From Hanleya hanleyi (Eukaryota; Mollusca; Polyplacophora; Lepidopleurida; Hanleyidae), in the NCBI GenBank assembly GCA_036873755.1, contig JAVTVY010006829.1, positions 124,001-188,000 on the forward strand: a stretch of DNA of 64,000 bases, written 5' to 3'. Positions 45,301 to 57,300 of the stretch are shown here, one piece after another; the stretch's first letter is position 1, and every line of letters starts with the position of its first letter. The translations under genes were made by a program, and so were the position numbers. The notes below the pieces were generated by a model. It was not told where the DNA came from and ran no database searches. It saw nothing but the letters and a program-made list of their open reading frames with translations.

Positions 45301-48300
45301 CACACGACACCCTGTTCCGCAGCCACGTTTGCAGGTAGAAGAGCCCGTAGGCATCAATATCGAAACAGGGGGAACTCCCACCCATCGCACGAGGCCGATG
45401 ATGATGTCGCCCTAATTCAACAGTCAAATTCCGACGACAAGACCTTGGGCCAGATTTTGTATGACGTGGGTGGCAAAGTACACTTCGTGGACGAACCCAT
45501 AAATGTTCCTAGCGTTGTGTTACACGAAGACCATCCAATGAGTGACATCTATCGGCGCCATTGGCCCATGATCCGGCACTGTTTCTACCGTCATCGCCCT
45601 ATTCAAGATATCTACAATTTCCGACTGACCGACCTCGCCCGTCTACGTAGCTACGTGGAAGCCATCTTCAACGACCAAACTACGGCCTTCAGATTGAATC
45701 TGGCGTTTGGTTATGTGCTGCAGCATAAGGAGACAGTCCAAGTCCGATACTTTTACCCGAGCAGGAACATCCAGGTATTTGACCAACCGTTTACCATCAT
45801 TAACCGAGTGTCGCTAGAGACGATGCTGGAGAAACTGGACACCGTGGATCCCTTGGAATGGGCCCAACAACAACGCCCCAACACCAAGTGGACAGTGGAG
45901 AAGGTGACCAATGTTACGTTTTTCGTTACCAAGTTGACCGACCACCCCATCGGCTGATTCCTTCACCCATGCACTGATGAATACCATAACATGCCGTACA
46001 TACTCTATATGTCTACATGCTGATCGTTGACTTGAGCTCAGTAAACACTTGTACCTAATGTGACGGTGCGTTAAATAATAAAACATGGTGTTCGATATTT
46101 CAATTTGTTTTGCTGTGAACATACCAAACATGCCCAGGGCGGCCCCCCCCAGCCTGGGTATGATGTAACATTGGGGATAATAAACTGTATGAACATTGCT
46201 GAACTTGTTGTTATTCACGACAACGGCTATCCGATTGTACAATACAGAACATATATTGTATAATACAGGATATATATGGTACAATACAGGACAGATATGG
46301 TATAATACAGCACAGATTTGGTATAATACAGGACATACCGTATAATACAGGACAGATTTGGTATAATACAGAACATATATTGTATAATACAGCACAGATT
46401 TGGTATAATACAGGACAGATACTGTATAATACAGCACAGATTTGGTATAATACAGAACATATATTGTATAATACAGGACAAATATGGTACAAAACAGGAC
46501 AGATTTGGTATAATACAGGACAGATATTGTATAACACAGGACAGATATTGCATAATACAGCACAGATATGGTATAATTCAGCACAGATATGGTATAATAC
46601 AGCACAGATATGATATAATAGAGGGCAAATATTGTATAATACAGCACAGATTTGGTATAATACAGGACATATATGGTACAATACAGACAGATACTGTATA
46701 ATACAGGACAGATTTGGTATAATACAGAACATATATTGCAGAATAATGGACAGATATTGTATAATACAGGACAGATATTGCATAATACAGCACAGATATG
46801 GTATAACACAGGACAGATATTGTATAATACAGCACAGATTTGGTATAATACAGCACAGATTTGGTATAATACAGCACAGATTTGGTATAATACAGGACAG
46901 ATACTGTATAATACGGGGCAGATTTGGTATAATACAGGACATATATGGTATAATAGAGAACAAATATGGTACATTACAGGACAGATTTGGTATAATACAG
47001 GACAGATATTGTATAACATAGGACAGGTATGGTATAATACAGGACATATATGGTATAATGCAGGACAGATGTGGTATAACACAACAAAGATGTGGTATAA
47101 TGTGTGACAGATATGGATGGTCCATCTCTACACCAAATACCTTCCTTCACTGCCCCAAAATGCCCACTTTCGCTACTACTCCTACTGATGACGTCACCGA
47201 TGACGTCACAGATGACGTGAACATCCCTCAAATCGGGATGTACACCCCGAGAGCTACAAGATAACACCGCCCACGACACAATCGGACCAAGGATGGTCCC
47301 TCTCTACCCCAAACACACCTCCACGCACCCCCAAAATGGCCACTTTACTTACTACACCCAACTGCGCATGCGCAGATTGACGCGACTTGCACTTAAAAAC
47401 ACGCCATTCTGACTCTACCCCACACAAGCTTCACTTTGACACCTCCCACAACCCATTTGGACCCATAGTGGTCCATCTCTACCCCAAACACACCCCCCAC
47501 ATACCCCCCAACATGCCTGCTTTCTATACTACGGCCAGACTGCGCATGCGCAGACTATTGCACACGGACGAACCATTAGTCGATACATTACAAACTCCAC
47601 GGGAGCTTCAAAATAAGACCTCATACGACACCATAGGATCATAAGGGGCTCACCTAGACCCCAAAACGTTCACCCCGTATGGACCTATACCTCCATAGCC
47701 TATGGGCCTACCCAGGCCTCGGTGAGTTTTTTCCAAAAAATTCACCGTTTCGCTCCGGGACCCTTCCCATCGTGTTCTAAATGACGAGACGTGAAAAACA
47801 AGACCAAACAACCCACATCACAATGAACGTGTGTGAATTTCCCAGGATGGACCTATATCCCCATAGCCAGTATGGAGCTATATGGGCTATATGGTATTTT
47901 TCCAAAAATTTCACCGTTTCGCTCCGGGACCCTTCCCATCGTGTTCTAAATGACGAGACGTGAAAAACAAATCCAAGCAACCCATATCACAATGAACGTG
48001 TGTGAATTTCCCAGGTTGAACCTATACCCCCATATAGCCAGCCTATAGGCCTATATACAGACCTCGGTGACTTTTCCCGAAAATTTCACCGATTCGCTCC
48101 GGGACCCTTCCCATTGTCATTTTCTTGGCGAAACGAGAAAAACGAGACCCCACAAGCCATAGTAAAGCCCACGAAAAAAATTGACCATCCCCATACCCCA
48201 TACAGGCATTTTCCCTTATATTGTATAATACAGACCCCTATTGTAGGGGTAAAGTCCGTGTTCCGCTTTTTTATAGTTTCGGGAAAAAATCCTAATTTTA

Positions 48301-51300
48301 CATGCACCCACCCCATTGACTTGATAGGCAGGCCCCGATAAGCCCGGGACCGATATTAGCCCTTTTGGCTAGGGTTGATAGGGGTTTTCCCCTATTTTAG
48401 GGGTAAAGTCCGTGTTCCGCTTTTTATAGTTTCGGGGAAAAATCCTAATTTTACATGCACCCACCCCATTGACTTGATAGGCAGGTCCCGATAAGCCCGG
48501 GGACCGATATTAGCCCTTTTGGCTAGGGTTGATAGGGATTTCCCCTATTTTAGGGGTAAAGTCCGTGTTCCGCTTTTATAGTTTCGGGAAAAAATCCTAA
48601 TTTTACATGCACCCACCCCATTGACTTGATAGGCAGGCCCGATAAGCCCGGGGACCGATATTAGCCCTTTTGGCTAGGGTTGATAGGGTTTTCCCCTATT
48701 TTAGGGGTAAAGTCCGTGTTCCGCTTTTTATAGTTTCGGAAAAAAATCCTAATTTTACATGCACCCACCCCATTGACTTGATAGGCAGGCCCCGATAAGC
48801 CCGGAGACCGATATTAGCCCTTTTGGCTAGAGTTGATAGGGGTTTTCCCCTAGTTTAGGGGTAAAGTCCGTGTTCCGCTTTTTATAGTTTCGGAAAAAAA
48901 TCATAATTTTACATGCACCCACCCCATTGACTTGATAGGCAGGCCCCGATAAGCCCGGAGACCGATATTAGCCCTTTTGGCTAGAGTTGATAGGGGTTTT
49001 CCCCTAGTTTAGGGGTAAAGTCGTTGTTCCGCTTTTTATAGTTTCGGGGAAAATTTTTACATGCACCCACCCATGACTGAATGGCCCTAGAGGAGCGCTT
49101 CACTTTGATACCTCACTCGACCCATTCGGTCCACTAGGGACCCACCCCTGTCACAAAACGTCTATTTCCATACTCTTTTTAGGCATTCCCCGTATACATT
49201 AACATTGGAAGTCACTTGGTTGACATGAGACTACTTTCTGTCCGCGGAAGTGACGGCATCACCACCAGACCGCGGAAGAATACAAAGGTTACAGGTTGCC
49301 GGAACTACTTTTGACCTCCACGTGACCTTGAGCTGGTGGCGCCCCTGGCGCCACAGACGCCACAGAGGTGAAAGGCGATGTGGCGTCCCCTATACCTTTA
49401 ACCGGGGAAAAAGGGAACCAAGAGTTACCTCCCTGGAAAATAATAGTCGAAAATGGTAGACCCTACTACTACTGTATTCCCATTAAAACAAATTGTGCAC
49501 CCCAAACCTTGCGTTGGATAATCACCATTTACTCGTCGCTGTGACAGATATATCCACATTTACTGGATTTGCAAGAAATCGCCAATTGTCCAAAGGGAAC
49601 GAGTGCAATTTCGACAGTGTTAACTATCCGTTTCTGTGTTCAAACGACCTCTAGATTAAGCGGAATTAGACACATGCTGCCAGTTATATTCGTTCAGCAG
49701 TTCAGAGATTAAGGTTCATTTGCGTACACTTCGCCATCCATAAGATGGCTTGCGAATCGTGTGTCTCCATTATCGCGGAGCGGTATCCGGTACTTTACCG
49801 TATTCTGTTCGTCCTTCATCCGGCGAAGAACAGACTCGAGAAATCTGATAATTTACAGGTTTTCGTACCACTTCGGAAACAGATATTGCCTGGACTTACA
49901 AAATATATAGGTATGAATAACTTTCGTTTCATCCAAGAGGTGTGGTAGATCTGCAATTTTGAACAAGTAGGACATCACGTGACTCGAAAATGGCGAGTTA
50001 CGTTGGGGTTACATCGGTAGACTTTAGCTGATTGGCTGACGAAATCACGTGGTATTGATTTCTGAAAATTCCCTCTTGCAATTGCCGAAAGTAGGCTGAA
50101 AATGGATACACACGATCCCAGGGTCAGTCTTACCGCGTATACATGTAGATGACCCAGATGGTTACAGGTTGATTAAGGTTGTGTGATAATTTTGTTAAAC
50201 TGACTAAACTGAACTATCTAAATATAAATGAAGCTGTCTGTGGGGATTTAGTCTGCAAAGTTCCTCGCTAGCACCTCCTCAAGTGTTCCTTCAATGTACT
50301 TGGATGCATGGTTAAGTTTCATAATTCGTATAAATGTAAGCACAATGAACAAATGAAAGCATTGATAAATTTGAAACGGAGGCTTATTTGGTTCTACATA
50401 TGTACAGTGTTGTGTTCAAATTCCACTTTAGGCCAAATGACATAGAAGTTATTAAAAGGTCAATCTAAAAAAGTGAAGAAAACAAGCCAAAAACAAGCCA
50501 AAATTGTGGAGGTGTGCGTGAGATTTATTTCAAGGCCACGTTGCTTTGTTTATATAGTTGTGTACCTCTTGGATACTATGTCAAATATGACAACACTATA
50601 TCGGAATAGCTTATAGGTATGTTGATGAACTAATTTTTTTATATGATATCTTTAAGGCCCATGCCCCCTTATTCACCAAACGATATGAAGACGATCTTCT
50701 TGCTTTTTAGAATCCCTATATATGTGTGACACTAAAAAGAATATATGTTCTATCTGGATTTGAGGGAAAAAACCGATTGTCCAAACTGAATATCATATTC
50801 CTATATATCATACATCTATATCATTGGAAATGTTGAAAGCTTCTCTCGTGTAGAGCACCATGTTGAGTATTTATTATTTTTATTTCGTACACATATGGGA
50901 ATTAGTGTCAACTGTCATACAAAATAGGTCTTTCGATTACTGAAGCGGAAATTCTCTTTGGGCGACGACTGAATATTGAATATCGGATATGACGCTTTCT
51001 ATTTGAAGAATCTAGCGTATTTACCCTTGCTCCCAGGTCCTCCTCTACCTTCAGGTGTCTGTCTCGAATACAACCCTGTACATCTTCCGATGACAACCGA
51101 TAAACCTGAACATGTTACAGCATGTAAATATATATTTGATTTTCCGGTCTTAGAGAGTGTTTCGTTCAGGTCCCCCCACTAACCACATGGCTATTATGAC
51201 AACGTTTCATGTCCTTTTGGTCGAAACTATGGCCATGCCGGTTGGACAATGATCATGTTTCCTGCTGTAATTGTGCGTTAAATGCCGTTTTTGACCCCCC

Positions 51301-54300
51301 ATCTTCTCTCCCTTCTGGAACCCTTCTTTACTATAACTAAGAACTGTTCGACTAAAACAATGTTCGCACGGGTCAGACAGCCAAACAGAGACGGTTAGTA
51401 AATTTTAGTAACTTCCTATCTTCTCAATTTTGACATTGTCAACTACTACTCTCTTTCAGGAGAGTACTTTTTCGGAAGGTCTTTCATATGGCTTATACAT
51501 CCCTAGCTCATAGATTATCCTATTTCCAGATATGATCATCCTAATATGATAATGCATGAGCCAGACTTTCTTCCACAATGGATATCTTTGGATGTCGACT
51601 TACTTTTGATATGATGTACTTGGTTATAAGGGTATAGTATAGATATGATGTACTTGGTTATAAGGGTATAGCATAGACATGATGTACTTGGTTATAAGGG
51701 TATAGTATAGACATGTTGTACTTGGTTATAAGGGTATAGCATAGACATGATGTACTTGGTTATAAGGGTATAGCATAGACATGATGTACTTGGTTATAAG
51801 GGTATAGCATAGACATGATGTACTTGGTTATAAGGGTATAGCATAGACATGATGTACTTGGTTATAAGGGTATAGCATAGACATGATGTACTTGGTTATA
51901 AGGGTATAGCATAGACACGATGTACTTGGTTATAAGGGTATAGCATAGACATGATGTACTTGGTTATAAGGGTATAGTATAGACATGTTGTACTTGGTTA
52001 TAAGGGTATAGCATAGACATGATGTACTTGGTTATAAGGGTATAGCATAGACATGATGTACTTGGTTATAAGGGTATAGCATAGACATGATGTACTTGGT
52101 TATAAGGGTATAGCATAGACATGATGTACTTGGTTATAAGGGTATAGCATAGACATGATGTACTTGGTTATAAGGGTATAGCATAGACATGATGTACTTG
52201 GTTATAAGGGTATAGCATAGACATGATGTACTTGGTTATAAGGGTATAGCATAGACATGATGTACTTGGTTATAAGGGTATAGTATAGACATGATGTACT
52301 TGGTTATAAGGGTATAGTATAGACATGATGTACTTGGTTATAAGGGTATAGTATAGATATGATGTACTTGGTTATAAGGGTATAGTATAGACATGTTAAT
52401 GTACAATTCGTATATCTCATCATAATCCTCGTGTGAAATTCACTTGCCAATTTATCACGCCTCACGGGGAAAATAACAAAGGTCCAGAGTAAGAAATTAT
52501 CTTGTACAATAACGATAGTTGCCCCGCCTTCCTCTTCTTATATTACTCGAATTAACCGTATATCTGGATATGTAATTCGCAAACATCGTGCGGGCCGGAG
52601 AAATCTCTCTAATTACAATGTACAAATGTCAACACCGATGTTGAAGGAGAAGAGTTATTAGAGAGTACTCCAATTCCTGTTTGCTTTTTACATCTAAACG
52701 TGATATCCTCGTCAGACACCACTGGTCATCTGAATAAAACATGATGAGTCACGAATAGTTGGACTTCAGACCCCACCACAACATATGAGTGCCACAGTAC
52801 ATTCCGTGTGAAGAGTAGGGAAATTTGCATTTGTGGGCAGCGGATAATAAGTCAGATCAGGTATATATAGTATAGGAACAGGCGTCAGGTCCGGCATTCA
52901 TTACGCAGCCGTGGTTCGCGTCACAACCTAGTAAAAAATCACTGCTTGGTTTTGATGGGGGTCAAACCCACATCGTCTATGACATCAGTCGCCATACCGT
53001 TAAAAGTAACATGAAGGTGGTGGAAAAAGATGGCGGAATACTGTCAAAAATTCATATGACCCCAGAGGCCAATATTCTGACTGCATATTTCTAAAAACAC
53101 CACAAGAATAAATATGATCACAGTGATGATTTGTATCCCAGCTACACTTCAATTTTATGCTAAAATGACTTCAACACAAAATGCTTTGTGTTGAAATCAA
53201 CATGGTTTTGTGTTAAACTCCATATTTCACAAATTGGTTTTGATTGTAACACAATTTGTGTTATTTTCAAAACAATTTTGATGCTAAATGGTTTCAGCAC
53301 AATTTTTTTTGCAGTGTAGCACCGGCTTGAGCGGTATTAGATACAAATATCCAATAGCAATGAAGTTTGAGCTCTATCAAGTGATATGATGGAATGTGTT
53401 GAACTACATGTTCAATGATAGATTCAATGACCGCGTCAAAGAATGAGAACTTGTATGAGTGAACGATGTTAATTCTTACATATACATTGTACAGGCGTTC
53501 AGCCTTTTTATATCAGTAGCATATAGGTATTCCAATGGGTGCTAATTGTGCACCCCTGTTGGCTGACCTGTATCTGTTCTCATATGAATATGACTATATG
53601 CAGGCGCTTTCAAAAACCGATCCATTCAAAGCCCGTTCCTTCTCATTCATCAAACGCTATATAGACGATCTTCTCGCTGTGGATAATCGCTATATAAATG
53701 ACGCAGTGAAGGATATATATTCACCTTCACTGGATTTGAAGGAAACTACAGATAGCCCTACAGGCACATCATATTTAGATATATATCTCTATAAAAATGA
53801 AGCGAGCATTCTCTCTCGTCGACTTTATTACAAAAGAAATGATTACAATTTCGACATCGTAAACTATCCCTTTCTGAACAGTAATATTCCAGTGGGACCT
53901 GCACATGGCGTATACATATCTTGCCTAGTAGCATTTGCTAGATGATGTGTTAAATGTGACGATTTTAATCAACGTCACAAAACATCGTTGCAGAAACTTA
54001 TAAAACAGGTCTATTCCACCAAGCGCCTTCACTCAAAGTTTCTCAAATTTGGCGATACATATCGCATGCTGATATTCTGATATGGCGTTACGTTTCGTAA
54101 CTTGTGTCTAACTCTGCCTAACCCGGGGCTAGGGGCCGTATGAACTCATGTACTTCAAGATCCTCATGGTGCTCATATGAACAGTCACAATCAAAGCGTG
54201 ACTGAGATACATCATTCTCTAGATGACGACTTTACAACGATTATTATGAATTAAGAATACTGATCAGCAATACGGATTTTATATTTTTGGAAAATCATGA

Positions 54301-57300
54301 TGTCTTGTGGCATCATTGAAAACTGATGATCGCTTCTCTCTTGCAGGAAACTAGCCTGTGTTTATGTATACTATGATTGTCTTTTTGAATTTGGTGCTAA
54401 TACTGTTATATAGAATAGTTCTTTGGATTATGGACGCAGATATTCTTTGATGGACGACGGCTGAATTATGAATGACGGGCTAGACGCTTGTATTTTATGC
54501 TATAACACCGTCAGCACCAAGTCCAAGCAGACCAAACATTAACATACAAGCTAATGTCGAGTGATGTGACCAGTTCTGAATGACGTTAGTAAGACATCGT
54601 GTTACTCCTGTCGGATTTGCCACATTTCGTTAAACGTTATGGAGGATAGACGGAGTATAGGACCGCCATCTTCAAATATGGCATCTTGCACTTTATGTAT
54701 TATGCATGTTTTTTGTTCATAGGTGGAGTTATGTTTGTTCTAAAATGCATTACTGCTGGAAATTTTAATGAACGACGATGTTAGATCATAAGCAACGTCA
54801 TAGGTTCAATATGACGAGTAAAGAGTAGATGAGCGTTGGTATCGAATTGTTTCACAACAAACGATTGAAAACATTTGATATCCTTTAACGAATTTAGTGC
54901 CAATTTTTGTACTTTTGCACTTCTAAATCACCATAGTTGACAAGGTTTAATTGAAAGCTAAAATGTGTCATCCAGACTACATGAAATAATTCCCAGACTA
55001 CAGTACCGGTATAGCGGGCCAAATACGCTATCCAATATTATTATCAGACCATGGAATATATTTCAGTTTTCATTATTATATGGCAGATAAATGGTTTGCA
55101 TATGGAGTATACATATTTCAACAAGTAACATTCTCGAGATCCTCTAAAATGTGATATCAACCAACGTGGAAAGAAATACTGTTACAGAAACTGATACGAC
55201 AAGGCTATACCTCTAATATCCACAAGGTGGCAGTTGGCTGACTGTGTCGGAAAATTGTCATCTTGAAGTAAATGTTGAACATTCTATACGTTATATCACG
55301 ATGTGTGCGAAAATGTCTAGATGAACCACGGCCACCTTTGAATGCACGCTGCGCTAAGAAGGTATAATAAACGTTTTGTCCTGTGGATATTCCTAACCTT
55401 CTCATGTATGTCAATATATTTCGATGACAGGATTTACCCGAGGAAGACAATGACGACGAAGATAGTGATGATGGGGAAGAGGAAGAAGACGAAGACGAAG
55501 ACGATGATGATGACGATGATGATGCCCTTGTTCATGATGATTTCCTAACAGTAGAACCTCTATTATCTTCTCGGTCGATATTCCGGGACATCAGTAAGAA
55601 CGAAGTTCATGAAAAATATAACCTGTTAACTTCCTTCAATCAGTTTTTTCAAGGGATGCTGCCGTTAAAGAATCTGAGTTTCCTCTTATTAGTGAGAAAT
55701 GTCCTTTATGTAAAATGAACTGTTTGCTTATTAGATCTTGCTATCTTTCCCCAACATATTGGAATTTGGGTACCGGTAACTTCTTCCGAAAGGAAAGTTA
55801 TCGTACGTATGGAGAAGTAATGGGGTCTGAAACCCGGGGTATGTATGAATTTAAGAGCTGATTCATGGACTTATTATGTTAGTGATCATAGATGTAGAAA
55901 CCCATCATGAATGACAGCTTCCTATCGAAAGTCTGTAACTGTTACTGATAGGTATTAGGCAGTTACTGTAAAGTTCCATGCATTCACTAACTGAACGGTT
56001 CTTCACAGTACCTGAGCAATATTTCTCAGAACCTGTACAGTATTGCTAAGAACCTGTACCGTACTACTAAAACCCTGTACATTACTGCTCAGATCCTGTA
56101 CAGTACTGCTCAGATCCTGTACATTATTGCTCAGTTTTGCTCGGATCGTGTACATGCGCTCGTATCCTGTACAGTACTGATCTCAGTTTCTGGAGGAATT
56201 TGTCAGTTGTTGACCGTACTGAGCTCCTCGGTTAATGACTAAACAATAAAGGTCTCAAGATTTCTGTGCAGTACGACTCAGTTACCGTACACATAGAACG
56301 ATCCAGAATTAGGATTTTTATGAAGAAAACTGATGTAAAAAGAAAAGTTTCTGGAAATACCGTTCCTCCTCTTATGTTTTTCTTCAGTTAAAGTGCCATT
56401 AAGTTGTAAATCAGGAAAACAACCCTTACTATGTTATTGAATAGGATTTGCAATATTTTTCCTACCGGACATCCTTTCCACAGTTGGAAATTCGCCCCTT
56501 TGGACACAGAGAATAGTAAAAAAGATAGTTGATATTAAAATAGAATGTGGGTAGTTTAATTGAAGTGTTTTCAATTGTAATGTACTATTGATTCAGGACG
56601 ACCAATCAGCAGCTTTACTGTAGACAAGAGAAGACCCATGAGCAGAACTGCCACTGTCCAACTGATGGCGGTTATTGACAACTCCATCTATCGAAAGTTT
56701 CTGGCAAGAAATAATAACAGGAAGATTCGAACTATGATCAACATCAGGAAATACTACAGTGTTGTTGTGGCTATGGTACGTATGACAGACATCGGAGAAT
56801 ATACGGATCTCGGTGTTATTTTGGACGTTTATTAGGGGCTATTCTTGTGTAATTTCCAAGATAAGGAATCTTTGGGCTGAAACTTGGCATCAGACCTCCA
56901 AACTGATCTTTGACATATTTTTTTATGTTTATCGACGCTTCCATCTTTGCGTTCAGATCAATATAATTAGCATGTCTGCAGAACCAGTGAGGCTGGTATT
57001 TTGCACACTGCGTAATCAAATGACGTTATTTTCTTCAACTGCAACTGCAGCTACAATTGAACAGATGTCATGAACTAATTATCCACATACTGTTTATTTC
57101 ATTAGCATATGTTGGCATGTGAAGTTAAAATAGTTTTTATCGCGAAAAATCATGGGATATTTCAGATATCAATACGGCGTCAAACAAACCAGAAAGTGTC
57201 ATTGACAATGTATTGTTTGAAATTTCTTGCGAAGTTAAGAAACGTAGTGCCAATTGCCAAAATTGATACATATAATATACACAGTGGTAGCTTTCTTACA

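Larger units (their letters stand above)
38792..49470. mobile_element. Polinton/Maverick-type (adintovirus-like) element, deletion derivative
   Basis: 10,679 bp with ends AGTAGTAGGG...CCCTACTACT, a 6-bp target duplication and long inverted repeats. Polintons are virus-like self-synthesising elements that normally carry a protein-primed PolB, integrase, FtsK-type ATPase and capsid genes. Only the capsid module (- strand, 41313-44517) and a + strand zinc-finger/polymerase-N-terminal ORF remain. No integrase, ATPase or polymerase catalytic motif is visible. The left arm (40500-41150) and right arm (46100-47640) have no genes. It sits in intron 2 of the metalloprotease, inside an older RT remnant on the right side. 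Confidence 0.94.

Noticed and set aside
45814..47125. Long open frames of 422, 304, 144 and 129 codons with Tyr-Cys-Pro repeats
   Set aside because: They are by-products of a 21-bp minisatellite, whose period is divisible by three. Several frames on both strands stay open with no domain or start context.
51607..52394. Possible CRISPR array because of regular repeats
   Set aside because: The units are directly adjacent with no unique spacers and the sequence is animal DNA, so it is a minisatellite.
55342..55548. Met/Lys/Thr-rich 68-codon frame
   Set aside because: A frame shadow of the poly-acidic exon 3, which is supported by splice sites and phases.
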